A stretch of DNA of 64,000 bases from an uncultured Odoribacter sp. (lineage in GTDB: Bacteria > Bacteroidota > Bacteroidia > Bacteroidales > Marinifilaceae), in assembly GCA_910588375.1 (NCBI GenBank), contig CAJUQA010000001.1, forward strand, positions 124,001 to 188,000. Direction: 5' to 3'. Positions within the stretch are counted from its first letter, which is position 1, and each line of letters begins with the position of its first letter. The notes under the pieces were generated by a model. That model was not told the DNA's origin, made no database searches, and worked only from the letters and a program-made list of their open reading frames with translations. Made by a program: the position numbers and the translations under genes. Of this stretch, positions 24,631 to 34,139 are shown one piece after another.

Positions 24631-26175
24631 ATGAACAGTGAGTTAGTAATCGATGTCAGAGCGGATGAGATCATTATCGCTTTGTTGAGGGAGAAAAAAT
24701 TAGTTGAACTGACAAAGGAAAAGACGAGCGTTCAGTTTGCTGTGGGAGATATTTATCTCGGGAAAGTCAAAAAGATTATGCCCGGGTTGAATGCAGCCTT
24801 TGTGAATGTCGGGTATGAAAAGGATGCCTTTTTGCATTATCTGGATTTGAGTCCCCAGTTTCATTCTTTAGACAGTTATATAAAACAATGTATTGCCCGG
24901 AAAGGATTACCGGTGGCCAAACTGAAACTGGAACCGGAAATCAGTAAAACGGGGAAAATTTCCGAGATACTGACTGTAGGGCAGTGGGTTGCTGTACAGG
25001 TGGCCAAAGAGCCTATCTCCACGAAAGGGCCGCGTCTGACTTCCGAATTGAGTATTGCAGGGCGGAACCTGGTGTTGATGCCTTTTTCAGAAAAAGTGTC
25101 CGTTTCCCAGAAAATCAAATCGGTGGAGGAACGGAAAAGACTGAAAAGGTTAATCGAGAGCATACGCCCCAAAAACTACGGCGTGATTGTCAGGACGATG
25201 GCTGAAGGGAAGAAAGTGGCTCAATTCGATAGTGAATTGAAAGAGTTGGTAGAACGCTTTGAAACTGCTTTTAAACATATCCGCGAAATCGAACCCCCAA
25301 AACTGATTTTGGGAGAGATAGACCGGACGAGTGCTTTTTTGCGTGACATATTGAATCCCTCGTTTGAAAATATTTATGTCAATGATATTACTTTAAGTAA
25401 GGAAATCAAGCACTTTTTGAGCACCATTGCTCCCGAGAAAAAAGATATCGTAAAATATGTGTCGCCCGAAATTCCGATCCTGGATCATTTCGGTGTGGAT
25501 AAACAGATTAAGTCCTCTCTCGGAAAGAATGTATCTTTTAAAAACGGGGCCTATCTGATTATCGAACATACGGAAGCTTTCCACGTCATTGACGTGAACA
25601 GCGGAAACCGGGCGAAATTGGGGGACGATCAGGAGTCCAACGCTCTGGAGGTAAATCTGGCTGCGGCGGAAGAAGTTGCCCGTCAGTTACAATTGAGGGA
25701 TATGGGCGGTATCATTGTGATTGACTTTATTGACATGCAATTGGCGGACAACAGACAGAAACTGTTTGAGAAGATGAAAGCCTGCATGGAAATAGACCGC
25801 GCGAAGCATACAATCCTGCCGTTGAGTAAGTTCGGGCTTATGCAAATCACCCGCCAGCGGGTGCGTCCTGAAATGACGGTGGACACGATGGAAGTGTGTC
25901 CGGTGTGCCACGGTACGGGAAAAGCCGAGGCTGCAATTTTACTGATAGACAAAATCGAAGACCAGTTGGAATATATCGTCCGGGAGAAAAAAAACAGAAG
26001 AGTCGTATTGAAAGTGCATCCGTTTATCGGTGCCTATCTGAAAAAAGGATTCATTTCCTTGAGGCGCAAATGGGCTTTCCGCTACAAAGTGTCGCTTCGG
26101 ATTGTGGATGTTCCTTCCTATTATATATACGAATATCATTTTTACAACCATTACAACCGGGAAATTACCGACTGA
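24631..26175 (+). CDS. rng: Ribonuclease E/G family protein (RNase G type)
   Basis: This 514-residue endoribonuclease processes rRNA and degrades mRNA. The N-terminal S1 domain spans about 36-120 (GDIYLGKVKKIMPGLNAAFVNVGYEKDAFLHYLDL). Catalytic-domain landmarks are IEHTEAFHVIDVNSGNRAKLGDDQESNALEVNLAAAEEVARQLQLRDMGGIIVIDFIDM, with the two metal-binding Asp in the IDVNSGN and VIDFIDM strands. The Zn-link is VCPVCHGTGKAE. The RNase E scaffold tail is missing, as in RNase G. ATG 24631 is preferred over an in-frame TTG at 24616, because MNSELVIDV matches the usual start. Confidence 0.93.
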   Translation: MNSELVIDVRADEIIIALLREKKLVELTKEKTSVQFAVGDIYLGKVKKIMPGLNAAFVNVGYEKDAFLHYLDLSPQFHSLDSYIKQCIARKGLPVAKLKLEPEISKTGKISEILTVGQWVAVQVAKEPISTKGPRLTSELSIAGRNLVLMPFSEKVSVSQKIKSVEERKRLKRLIESIRPKNYGVIVRTMAEGKKVAQFDSELKELVERFETAFKHIREIEPPKLILGEIDRTSAFLRDILNPSFENIYVNDITLSKEIKHFLSTIAPEKKDIVKYVSPEIPILDHFGVDKQIKSSLGKNVSFKNGAYLIIEHTEAFHVIDVNSGNRAKLGDDQESNALEVNLAAAEEVARQLQLRDMGGIIVIDFIDMQLADNRQKLFEKMKACMEIDRAKHTILPLSKFGLMQITRQRVRPEMTVDTMEVCPVCHGTGKAEAAILLIDKIEDQLEYIVREKKNRRVVLKVHPFIGAYLKKGFISLRRKWAFRYKVSLRIVDVPSYYIYEYHFYNHYNREITD

Positions 26176-26193
26176 ATGCTCGGATATATAACG

Positions 26194-26224
26194 AAATGAG
26201 GGGTGATCGTTGCCCCTCATTTTT
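26194..26224 (+). terminator. Intrinsic terminator after rng
   Basis: AAATGAGGGG pairs with CCCCTCATTT around a 9-nt loop, followed by TTG and a T-rich stretch. It lies 19 nt after the rng stop. Confidence 0.8.
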
Positions 26225-26311
26225 GTTTTAAAATGGGCTTAAAATCATTTTTTGAGTTCATAATAAAATGTTAAACTTAAACGCTTCATTTTTAACTGGG
26301 GAAATTAGTTT

Positions 26312-26319
26312 TATTTTTG
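26312..26319 (+). promoter_or_regulatory. -7 element of the DsbD-like gene
   Basis: TATTTTTG matches TAnnTTTG, with TTTT 19 nt upstream. It lies 92 nt before the ATG. Confidence 0.55.
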
Positions 26320-26410
26320 TGGGCGCGATAGGATGGAGCTGTTGATAAGGCTTTTGCTCCGGGAGGAATGAAGCGGAGCGGGTTTACAGAAAATTCTAAA
26401 CAAACGTGAT

Positions 26411-28432
26411 ATGAAAAAAGGATTGGTTGCTTTTTTATTTTTCTTGCTTGGATGTGTTTCTTCCCTTACCGCCCAGGTGGAAAATCCTGCCAAATGGACG
26501 TTTTCCCAGAAAAGTCTGGGGAACAATGAATATGAGTTGGTCTTAAAGGCGGAATTGGATCCGGGATGGACGGTGTATTCCATGTATACGCCCGAGGGAG
26601 GACCGATGGCTACTACGGTGACGCTGAGTCAGGCCGGCAAGGGGATCGAACTGGTGGGGAAGGCCCAAGAAAATGAACCGCACAAGAAATACGATGAAAT
26701 ATTTGGCGTGGATGTCTGGTATTTTTCCGGTGAATTTGTCATCCGGCAGAAGGTGAAAGTGACCGATGCAACTATACTCTCGGTGAAGGGTTCCATTGAA
26801 TATCAGGTATGCCAGGAAGGACAATGCGTGATGTTTGACGAAGATTTCGATATACCGTTGGACACACAGCAAATGAAGGAGACGAAAGGCAGTGAAACTG
26901 CCGCAGTGCCGGAAAAACAGAAAGATGAATCGCTTTGGATATTTTTCTGGATTGCATTTTTGGGCGGACTGGCGGCAGTGGTTATGCCCTGTGTGTTCCC
27001 TATGATTCCGATGACGGTTTCCTTTTTTATGCACGGAGATGCCAATAAAGCGAAAGCCAAGGCCAAAGCTTTGTTCTTTTCTTTCTCGATTGTTGCTATT
27101 TATACTGTCTTGGGATTGGTTATTTCCGTCGTGTTGGGACCTGATTTTATCAACTGGCTTAGCACCAATTGGATACCCAATCTGTTTTTCTTTATCATCT
27201 TCATGATTTTTGCGGCTTCGTTCTTCGGGGCTTTTGAAATAGTATTGCCTTCCTGGTTGGTGAATAAATCCGATCGTCAGGCAGACAAGGGGGGCTATAT
27301 CGGAGCTTTCTTTATGGCTTTTACTTTGGTATTGGTATCGTTCTCATGTACGGCTCCTATTGTAGGAACTGTATTGGTGGAGGCTGCCCGTGGCTCTGTG
27401 TTGCGTCCGGTAGTCGGCATGTTGGGATTCTCTCTGGCCGTAGCCCTGCCGTTCGGGTTCTTTGCATTCTTCCCCTCTAAGTTGGGTAACCTGCCAAAAT
27501 CGGGCGGATGGCTGAATTCAGTGAAAGTCGTATTGGGATTTATTGAAATCGCTTTGGGATTCAAGTTCCTCATGGTGGCTGACCAGACATATCATTGGGG
27601 ATTGCTTGACCGGGAAGTGTATATCGCTATCTGGGTTGCGGTGTTCACTTTGCAGGGACTTTATCTGATGGGTAAACTCAAATTCAAAAACGACAGTGAT
27701 TTGCAATATATCGGTGTGCCGCGGTTGGCGTTCATTATAGCAACCTTTGCCTTTGTCATATATCTGATTCCTGGCATGTTTGGTGCGCCGTTGAAAGCCT
27801 TGGCAGGGTATTTCCCTCCGCAGGAAACCATCGACTTCGATATAAACAGGATTGTAAGAGACCAGGCGAAAGAGATTATCAAAAGCGGCGTGACGGCGGG
27901 AAATACGGGAACAGCAGTTGCCCAGGCAGATTGCGAACCGGCGAAGTATGCGGATTTCCTGCATCTGCCCCATGGTATTGAAGGTTATTTTGATTACCAG
28001 CAGGCACTGAAATGTGCAAAGGCACAGAATAAACCCTTGTTCATTGATTTCACGGGACACGGCTGTGTCAATTGCCGTGAGATGGAACAGTCCGTATGGT
28101 CCGACCCCCGCATCTTGAATATGCTGAAAAATGATTATGTGGTAGTGGCGTTGTACGTGGACGATAAGAAAACTTTGCCGGAGGATGAATGGTATATTTC
28201 CGATTACGACGGTAAACAGAAGAAGACATTGGGAAAAAAGAATGCCGATTTCCAGATTAAACATTTCCATTCCAATGCCCAACCGAATTATATTCTTTTG
28301 GATAGTAAAGCGGGAGATACTGATTTGGAGAAGTTTGTATTGATGCCGGCCCGGGGGCATGATTTGAACCGGGATGCTTTTTACGAGTTTTTGAAGAAAG
28401 GATTGGAGGAGTTTAAAAAGCGCAATTCCTGA
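26411..28432 (+). CDS. DsbD-like thiol:disulfide interchange protein
   Basis: The 673-residue product carries electrons from cytoplasmic thioredoxin across the inner membrane to periplasmic partners. It has a signal peptide (MKKGLVAFLFFLLGCVSSLTAQ), an N-terminal DsbD alpha-type domain with a Cys pair (VCQEGQC, near residue 138), a membrane domain of about eight helices with the Cys-bearing segments VVMPCVFPMIPMTVSFF and LVSFSCTAPIVGTVLVEA, and a C-terminal thioredoxin-like domain with CVNC (FIDFTGHGCVNCREMEQSVW). All three modules of DsbD are present. A strong terminator follows. Substrates are unknown. Confidence 0.93.
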   Translation: MKKGLVAFLFFLLGCVSSLTAQVENPAKWTFSQKSLGNNEYELVLKAELDPGWTVYSMYTPEGGPMATTVTLSQAGKGIELVGKAQENEPHKKYDEIFGVDVWYFSGEFVIRQKVKVTDATILSVKGSIEYQVCQEGQCVMFDEDFDIPLDTQQMKETKGSETAAVPEKQKDESLWIFFWIAFLGGLAAVVMPCVFPMIPMTVSFFMHGDANKAKAKAKALFFSFSIVAIYTVLGLVISVVLGPDFINWLSTNWIPNLFFFIIFMIFAASFFGAFEIVLPSWLVNKSDRQADKGGYIGAFFMAFTLVLVSFSCTAPIVGTVLVEAARGSVLRPVVGMLGFSLAVALPFGFFAFFPSKLGNLPKSGGWLNSVKVVLGFIEIALGFKFLMVADQTYHWGLLDREVYIAIWVAVFTLQGLYLMGKLKFKNDSDLQYIGVPRLAFIIATFAFVIYLIPGMFGAPLKALAGYFPPQETIDFDINRIVRDQAKEIIKSGVTAGNTGTAVAQADCEPAKYADFLHLPHGIEGYFDYQQALKCAKAQNKPLFIDFTGHGCVNCREMEQSVWSDPRILNMLKNDYVVVALYVDDKKTLPEDEWYISDYDGKQKKTLGKKNADFQIKHFHSNAQPNYILLDSKAGDTDLEKFVLMPARGHDLNRDAFYEFLKKGLEEFKKRNS

Positions 28433-28451
28433 TTCTGCAGAATAGATAAAG

Positions 28452-28478
28452 AACGCGGCCTTTGTGCCGCGTTTTTTG
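28452..28478 (+). terminator. Intrinsic terminator after the DsbD-like gene
   Basis: AACGCGGC pairs with GCCGCGTT around CTTTGT, followed by TTTT. Confidence 0.85.
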
Positions 28479-28537
28479 TTTCTGTTCTTCAAAAGAAAAT
28501 CATTTTGACTATCTTTACTGCTTCAAAGGAAGGTGGC

Positions 28538-29158
28538 ATGCGATATATAAAGATTATAGCAGTGATTCTTGCCGTATTCATTACGGGATGTAAAGAACCT
28601 AAAAAAACGGAGAATTTCCGGTATTTCCGAAATTATTCGCGTACCTTCAATGATATGAATGACAAGCATCTGAAGGCGGCACGGCAGTGGGGTATAAAAC
28701 CGATGGCATCGGCGGAGGGGGTGAAAAAACTGAAAGGGAAGCTGGAACATTTGAAATCCTGTCGTTGGTATGAACTGGATAAATTGACCCACTCACAACC
28801 TTATCTGGTACCGAAAGCCCATGAATTGTTGAAAACCATAGGCCGTAGTTTTAAGGATTCTTTGGATGCCAAGGGGCTGCCTTCTTATAAGTTAATTGTG
28901 ACCAGTGTGTTGCGTACAGACGATTCGGTAAAAAAACTCCGGAAAAAGAATCTCAATGCCAGCGCCAATTCCGCCCACATATTCGGAACAACCTTTGACA
29001 TAGCGTATGCCCGTTTCCGGAAAGAGAAGTCGGATGAAACATCCGTAGAGAAACTCAAATCTGTATTGGCTGAAGTGTTGCACGATCTGCAACAGAAAAA
29101 ATGCTGCTACGTGCGTTACGAATTTAAACAGGGATGTTTTCATATCACGGTGAGATGA
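28538..29158 (+). CDS. DUF5715-like lipoprotein, possible M15-type peptidase fold
   Basis: From ATG 28538 the product has 206 residues and a lipoprotein signal (MRYIKIIAVILAVFITGCKE, lipobox ITGC). The part LIVTSVLRTDDSVKKLRKKNLNASANSAHIFGTTFDIAYARF resembles the Bacteroidota DUF5715 family. The string SAHIFGTTFDIAY and the end GCFHITV have the spacing of the SxHxxGxAxD and HxE/HxT zinc sites of D-Ala-D-Ala peptidases (M15), so a cell-wall role is possible. That is inference. An upstream in-frame TTG at 28505 is less likely because the sequence there (TATCTTTA) looks like a near-consensus promoter element. Confidence 0.7.
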   Translation: MRYIKIIAVILAVFITGCKEPKKTENFRYFRNYSRTFNDMNDKHLKAARQWGIKPMASAEGVKKLKGKLEHLKSCRWYELDKLTHSQPYLVPKAHELLKTIGRSFKDSLDAKGLPSYKLIVTSVLRTDDSVKKLRKKNLNASANSAHIFGTTFDIAYARFRKEKSDETSVEKLKSVLAEVLHDLQQKKCCYVRYEFKQGCFHITVR

Positions 29159-29160
29159 GT

Positions 29161-29168
29161 TATCTTTG
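29161..29168 (+). promoter_or_regulatory. -7 element of the ychF promoter
   Basis: TATCTTTG matches TAnnTTTG, 55 nt before the ychF ATG. Confidence 0.6.
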
Positions 29169-29223
29169 CACTTTGTTAATAGACCGGTTAACGGTTCTGA
29201 ATTTTCATATTTGAATTACTATT

Positions 29224-30324
29224 ATGGGTTTACAGTGTGGTATAGTTGGTTTGCCGAATGTAGGAAAATCAACGTTGTTTAATTGTTTGAGTAATGCGAA
29301 AGCACAATCGGCGAATTTTCCTTTTTGTACGATAGAGCCGAATGTGGGGGTGATTACCGTACCGGATGAACGTTTGAATAAATTGGTTGAAATCGATAAA
29401 CCGGCAAGTGTGGTTCCGGCGGTTGTCGAAATCGTGGATATTGCGGGATTGGTGAAAGGAGCGAGCAAAGGCGAGGGGCTGGGCAATAAATTTTTGTCCA
29501 ACATTCGGGAGACGGATGCCATTATTCATGTGTTGCGTTGTTTTGAGGATGATAACATCGTGCATGTGGACGGAAGCGTAGACCCGGTAAGGGACAAGGA
29601 AATCATTGATACGGAATTGCAGTTGAAAGATCTGGAAACGGTAGAAAGTCGTCTGCAAAAAGAAGAAAAAAGGGCGATGACCGGTGGCGATGCCAATGCG
29701 AAACGGTTGGTGGAAGTGCTTTATCTTTACAAAACGGCTTTGGAAAAAGGATTATCCGCCCGTACGGTTGAACTTACCGATTTACAGCAGGAGGCAGCCC
29801 GGGATTTGCAGTTGCTGACAAATAAACCGGTTTTGTATGTCTGTAATGTGGACGAAGCTTCGGTGGTCAATGGTAATAAATATGTAGAAGCGGTAAAAGA
29901 AGCGGTAAAGAATGAACAGGCGGAAGTCCTCGTGATTGGTGCCGGCATTGAAGCGGATATTGCCGAACTGGAGACCTATGAGGAAAAACAGATGTTTTTG
30001 GAGGATCTGGGCTTGAAAGAGGCCGGGGTGAATAAACTGATCCGTACCGCTTATCATTTGCTGAATTTACAGACATTCTTTACAGCAGGAGCCAAAGAAG
30101 TTCGGGCGTGGACATTCAGAAAAGGAATGAAAGCCCCTCAGACGGCAGGGATTATCCATACCGACTTTGAAAAAGGATTTATCCGGGCGGAAGTCATCAA
30201 ATACGATGATTACGTCACTTTAGGTTCGGAAGCCAAATGTAAAGAAGCCGGCAAGATGGCGGTGGAAGGGAAAGACTACATCGTACAGGACGGCGACATC
30301 ATGCACTTCCGTTTCAATGTATAA
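29224..30324 (+). CDS. ychF: YchF/OLA1-type redox-responsive ATPase
   Basis: The 366-residue product is an Obg-related P-loop protein that prefers ATP and binds ribosomes. The N-terminus is the family hallmark: MGLQCGIVGLPNVGKSTLFNCLSNAKAQSANFPFCTIEPNVG, with G1 GLPNVGKST and G3 DIAGLVKGASKGEGLGNKFL. The normal G4 NKxD is replaced by NVDE (YVCNVDEAS), as in all YchF. An alpha-helical coiled region follows G3, and the C-terminal TGS domain is FFTAGAKEVRAWTFRKGMKAPQTAGIIHTDFEKGFIRAEVI. Length is normal. Confidence 0.96.
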   Translation: MGLQCGIVGLPNVGKSTLFNCLSNAKAQSANFPFCTIEPNVGVITVPDERLNKLVEIDKPASVVPAVVEIVDIAGLVKGASKGEGLGNKFLSNIRETDAIIHVLRCFEDDNIVHVDGSVDPVRDKEIIDTELQLKDLETVESRLQKEEKRAMTGGDANAKRLVEVLYLYKTALEKGLSARTVELTDLQQEAARDLQLLTNKPVLYVCNVDEASVVNGNKYVEAVKEAVKNEQAEVLVIGAGIEADIAELETYEEKQMFLEDLGLKEAGVNKLIRTAYHLLNLQTFFTAGAKEVRAWTFRKGMKAPQTAGIIHTDFEKGFIRAEVIKYDDYVTLGSEAKCKEAGKMAVEGKDYIVQDGDIMHFRFNV

Positions 30325-30328
30325 AAAT

Positions 30329-30353
30329 AAAGGGGCCGCAAGCCCCTTTTTTT
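30329..30353. terminator. Bidirectional terminator between ychF and ndk
   Basis: AAAGGGGC pairs with GCCCCTTT around CGCAA and is followed by a T-run on the plus strand; the minus strand has TTTATTTTT after the stem. It ends at the ndk stop codon. Confidence 0.8.
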
Positions 30354-30816
30354 AGTCTTTATCTATTTCTTCGGGAGAAACCGGAAGCTGATAGGTCGTT
30401 TCTAAAATTTCCTTGTCTGTAAAGAAGAAAGAAGCTTCCCAGGCTGCGTTTTCATCGCTGTCGGAAGCGTGAATGGCATTGCGGGTCTTGCTTTCTGCAA
30501 AACGTTTACGGATAGTACCCTCTGCGGCTTTAGCGGGGTCAGTGGCACCGATTAGTGCCCGGAAATCGGCTACGGCATTGTCTTTTTCCAATACTGCTAC
30601 GACAATCGGGCCTGCTGTCATAAACAGATTCAGCGTTCTGAAAAAAGGACGTTCCTTATGCACATGATAGAATTTTTCCACATCCGACCGACTTAGGCAT
30701 ACCATTTTCAATGCCAGAATCCGGAAACCTGCTTTTTCAATGATTTCCAATATTTCTCCGGTGTGTCGCTGACCGACAGCGTTAGGCTTGATAATTGTAA
30801 AAGTTCTGTTTGTCAT
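30352..30816 (-). CDS. ndk: Nucleoside diphosphate kinase
   Basis: Ndk transfers the gamma-phosphate of ATP to other NDPs through a phospho-His. The 154-residue product begins MTNRTFTIIKPNAVGQRHTGEILEIIEKAGF and holds the catalytic His in RNAIHASDSDENA, equivalent to RNxxHGSDS of the family. The Ala in place of Gly is seen in other Bacteroidota. Length is slightly above the usual 140 because of a short C-terminal extension. It converges with ychF. Confidence 0.95.
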   Translation of the reverse strand: MTNRTFTIIKPNAVGQRHTGEILEIIEKAGFRILALKMVCLSRSDVEKFYHVHKERPFFRTLNLFMTAGPIVVAVLEKDNAVADFRALIGATDPAKAAEGTIRKRFAESKTRNAIHASDSDENAAWEASFFFTDKEILETTYQLPVSPEEIDKD

Positions 30817-30944
30817 GATTTATATAGTTATATATTCTTTCACTTCCGGTTCAGAACATAGTAGTCTGATTTTGTGTTAAAGATAAAAAATATAATTCAA
30901 TAATCAAACAGGAAGATGTTCGCTCCTATCTCCGGGAAACTTTT

Positions 30945-32711
30945 TCAACAATTTTCCGCTATCATTTCGGCAATATCTTTGATGGGAATGCTGCCCGATT
31001 TCTTTGAAAATGTTTTTTTACAAAGCGGACAGGCCGTCACGATATAATCGGGGTGGTAAGCTGCGTAAGCGGCCACAGCGTCCGTTGCAATACTCGTTCG
31101 TTGGGTGGAAGTTATATGAGTATTTGCTAAAGAACCTCCGCAGCACAGAGAATTCAAACCGTCATAGCGTGTTGTAAGTTTATGGCTTACGGCATTCAGG
31201 GCTTCTTCCGGAGCTGCGCAGACATGGCTTCCTCTTCCCAATTCGCAGGGATTATGGAATACTGTGGTGTAATCGGCCCGGTGCGGTTGGAGTTGTCCGT
31301 TCTTGATCAGTCCGTTCAAATATTCGCTATGGTGTACTACCTCAATATTTAGGTCGTAATTTTCTTTAAATGTTTTGTAACAGATAGGACAGGAAGTCAC
31401 CAGAAGAGTGGCTCCCGAGGCTTCGATAGCGGCCTTGTTCTTTTCCATTAGAATTGCGGCTCCGGAACGATTGCCCGAAAGCATCAAGGGGCGTCCGCAA
31501 CAGATGCCTTCCTTTTCGTCAATAAAAACATATTCTACCTGTGCCTGTTTGAAAAGGTGCTGCATGGCACGGATAACGGTGGGCGTGAGGTGGCCCATAC
31601 ATCCGGCAAAATAAGCCACCTTTGCTTTCTCCTGCATGGCCGGAGATATATAGTTGTAGGTGTCTTTGGTAATCCGGCTCAAATCCTCCCGTTTACTTAA
31701 CCGGAGGGCATTGAGTTTCAAATCTACGGGACAGGCGGCTTCACAGCGTCCGCACATCAGGCAGTTTTCTGTTTGGAGGGCATATTCCTTATGATGCCGT
31801 ATTTTTTTCAGGAAATACACCGGTTGCGTATCCTGCATGCCTAAAGACGTATTGAGTTGGCAACGGTCGATACAGATGCCGCAGCGGGAACAGGAATACA
31901 TCTGAATTTCGCTGAAAGCATTGAATTTTTGACCCTGTTTCACGCCCCAGTTCTTGAGGAAAATATACACCATTTCGGTCGGGATATGCATATAGCGTGA
32001 AAAAGGAAGCAGAAGGAAAAACAGTCCCAGTGCGGATGAATACGCCCACCATGCCGGATAGGACAGGGACTCCAAAGGAAGGAATTGTGAAAAAAAGTCC
32101 CCTGCGCTATGGGTAAGGAAACTGCCTCCTCCGCGGATGCCGCTGGTGAAACTCTCCGCCAAAAAACGAAGCGGGAAAATCAGCCACAAAACAGTCAGTA
32201 TGAGTAAATCGAAAGGACGGTGATTGGTTGTCTTTTTCATTCCGAGAGCTTTGGAATACATTCGTTTGATGAATGCCAGCATAAGTCCGGAAAGAATCAG
32301 GAGCAAAATCATATCCATGATGAAAGCAAAAACATTGCTGTATGGGAAAGTTTCGTTGGCCGGGTGGAAAAACCGGAAAAAAATGGCAAAATAGGGAGGA
32401 TTGAAAGCAGTAGTATGATACACCGTAGATTCGATTTTGCCGACCACAATCAGCAGGAACCAGCCCAAACCGAAACACATGTGCATATAGCCGAGGAAAG
32501 GACTGGTGCGGTATACTTTATGATGTACCAGACATTCCAGGAAAAGCTCTTTTATCGCCCGCAAAGTTTTCACGCTGAACATCCCTTTCCGTATCCGTTT
32601 CTTGTCCTCCGGCGGGAAACTGCGTATCCAGCGGGTATATCTGACAATCAGATAAATAATCAGTATATTGATACCAATCGTGAAAGGCAGTACAAAATGA
32701 TCGTAATACAT
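30945..32711 (-). CDS. Membrane Fe-S protein: NarI/HdrE-like helices fused to HdrD/DsrK-like domains
   Basis: The 588-residue product has about five transmembrane helices in the first 250 residues (FTIGINILIIYLIVRY; MCFGLGWFLLIVVGKI; MDMILLLILSGLMLAF; LLILTVLWLIFPLRFL; SSALGLFFLLLPF) with His residues at VHHK, GYMHM, VYHTT and YMHIPTE that could bind heme b. It then has two 4Fe-4S motifs (CSRCGICIDRCQ, CLMCGRCEAACPVD) and two CCG cysteine-rich domains (GCMGH..ICCGRP..CPICYK and NPCELG..LCCGG..CPLCKK). The layout is that of DsrM fused to DsrK, or HdrE fused to HdrD. It is the last gene of the Hdr-like operon and probably links it to menaquinone. The partner and direction of electron flow are unknown. 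Confidence 0.82.
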   Translation of the reverse strand: MYYDHFVLPFTIGINILIIYLIVRYTRWIRSFPPEDKKRIRKGMFSVKTLRAIKELFLECLVHHKVYRTSPFLGYMHMCFGLGWFLLIVVGKIESTVYHTTAFNPPYFAIFFRFFHPANETFPYSNVFAFIMDMILLLILSGLMLAFIKRMYSKALGMKKTTNHRPFDLLILTVLWLIFPLRFLAESFTSGIRGGGSFLTHSAGDFFSQFLPLESLSYPAWWAYSSALGLFFLLLPFSRYMHIPTEMVYIFLKNWGVKQGQKFNAFSEIQMYSCSRCGICIDRCQLNTSLGMQDTQPVYFLKKIRHHKEYALQTENCLMCGRCEAACPVDLKLNALRLSKREDLSRITKDTYNYISPAMQEKAKVAYFAGCMGHLTPTVIRAMQHLFKQAQVEYVFIDEKEGICCGRPLMLSGNRSGAAILMEKNKAAIEASGATLLVTSCPICYKTFKENYDLNIEVVHHSEYLNGLIKNGQLQPHRADYTTVFHNPCELGRGSHVCAAPEEALNAVSHKLTTRYDGLNSLCCGGSLANTHITSTQRTSIATDAVAAYAAYHPDYIVTACPLCKKTFSKKSGSIPIKDIAEMIAENC

Positions 32712-32723
32712 GCTGTATAAATT

Positions 32724-33056
32724 TTAAGATTGACGGTGGATGTATTCGTTCATGGCCAATATCATTTTGCGGGTGTCCACACCGCGGGGGCATACCAGCA
32801 GGCACTTCCCGCAGAGCATGCATTTATGCAGGTTCTTGCGGGCTTCGTCGTTTTCTCCGCGTTTCACCAACATTTGGAGTTTGCGGATATTGAATTCCGT
32901 TATATTTCCGGCTGTACAGGTCGCCGTACATCCTCCGCATCCGATACACAATTTGCTGCTCGGTGCTTTTTGGGCAAGATAGGCGGCAAAAGCCTTGTCG
33001 TTTTTATCGTAATTCACCACCCGGGCCTCCGTGATGGAATATCCCCAAAAATTCAT
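32724..33056 (-). CDS. Small 4Fe-4S protein, HdrC-like
   Basis: From ATG 33054-33056 the product has 110 residues with two clusters: CIGCGGCTATCTAGN and CMLCGKCLLVCPRGVD, each C-x2-C-x2-C-x3-C. The first lacks the Pro that normally follows the fourth Cys. The layout is that of HdrC. An in-frame ATG at 33095 would overlap the end of the HdrA-like gene by 28 bp and add 13 basic residues; either could be used. It lies between the flavoprotein and the membrane subunit and probably relays electrons between them. Confidence 0.82.
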   Translation of the reverse strand: MNFWGYSITEARVVNYDKNDKAFAAYLAQKAPSSKLCIGCGGCTATCTAGNITEFNIRKLQMLVKRGENDEARKNLHKCMLCGKCLLVCPRGVDTRKMILAMNEYIHRQS

Positions 33057-33067
33057 CTTTCCTCGTT

Positions 33068-34096
33068 TTAGCGTTTGATATTGTTTTTTAACCACTGGGT
33101 CATTGTGATAGCCGCTGATCTGGCATCAGCCAATGTGTCTGTCAGATTCATGGGGGAGGAGCTGCAGCCTGCAATGAATATGCCTTCCTCGCTGGTCCGG
33201 TTGTTGCCGGAATGGGGATCGGCGGATTGGATAAACCCGTTCGGGGCTTTTTTCAGACCTAATTGTGCGGCGGCTTTTTTACTTCCTTCCGAAGCTTCCA
33301 TGCCCACCATGAGAACCATTAAATCCAGTGTCATGCGCAACGGTTTGCCGATCAGCGTGTCTTCTGCCTTGATGATAATCTGTTTGTTTTGATTCTCAGA
33401 AGCCTCCGACAGCCGTCCCCGTACGAATTTGATATTGTATTTCTCCTGGGCTTCCCGATACATTTCCTCATATCCCGGTCCGAACATGCGCATATCCATG
33501 TAAAAACACAGGATTTCCGCTTCGGGCAGCATCTCCCGTACCTCTATGGCCTGTTTCACTGCGGTGATACAGCATAGCTTGGAGCAATGGTAATTGCAGA
33601 TTTTTTCATCTCTGGAACCCACACAATGGATAAAGCCGATGCGTTGCGGAACTTCACCCGTACTCGTTGTGAGCTGATGATTCATAAACTTATTTTCCAA
33701 ATCTACGGACGTAATGACATTGTCATAAATCCCGTAGCCGTACTCTTCTTTCCTTTGGGCTTCAAAAAGCTTGAATCCGGTGGTCACCAACAATGCGTCA
33801 CATTCTAACAGAGAACGGTCGCTGAGTTCTACTGCAAACTTCCCGTCTCCCTGCTTCTCCATGCGCGTGGCTTCTGTATTGAGATGAAGACGGATTTGCG
33901 GATGCTTCAGTTGATTGCGCAACAGTTCGTTTAGGTCTGCGGCCTGCTTCCGGTCAGGGAAAAGCTGGTACCAATTATTGAGATTGCCTCCGGTGTGGCA
34001 TTCTTTTTCAATCAGGTCAACCTGTATGCCTTCTTCGGCTAAGCGGAAAGCGGCTTCGCATCCCGCAGGGCCGGCTCCTATAATGCAAACGTTCAT
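33068..34096 (-). CDS. Short HdrA-like FAD flavoprotein
   Basis: The 342-residue product has an N-terminal Rossmann FAD motif (IIGAGPAGCEAAFRLAEEGIQVDLIEK), the HdrA/QmoA cysteine motif in CVGSRDEKICNYHCSKLCCITAVKQA, and the HdrA ending ADARSAAITM. It lacks the extra ferredoxin domains found in electron-bifurcating HdrA, so it resembles QmoA in size. Its job would be to pass electrons from a soluble donor through FAD to the HdrB/C subunits. The downstream small Fe-S gene starts within 12 nt of its stop. A simple FAD-dependent oxidoreductase outside any Hdr complex is unlikely in view of its neighbours. Confidence 0.85.
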   Translation of the reverse strand: MNVCIIGAGPAGCEAAFRLAEEGIQVDLIEKECHTGGNLNNWYQLFPDRKQAADLNELLRNQLKHPQIRLHLNTEATRMEKQGDGKFAVELSDRSLLECDALLVTTGFKLFEAQRKEEYGYGIYDNVITSVDLENKFMNHQLTTSTGEVPQRIGFIHCVGSRDEKICNYHCSKLCCITAVKQAIEVREMLPEAEILCFYMDMRMFGPGYEEMYREAQEKYNIKFVRGRLSEASENQNKQIIIKAEDTLIGKPLRMTLDLMVLMVGMEASEGSKKAAAQLGLKKAPNGFIQSADPHSGNNRTSEEGIFIAGCSSSPMNLTDTLADARSAAITMTQWLKNNIKR

Positions 34097-34139
34097 AATC
34101 GAGTAAGAATTTAAAATTAAACAGAGGTATACACGGTTT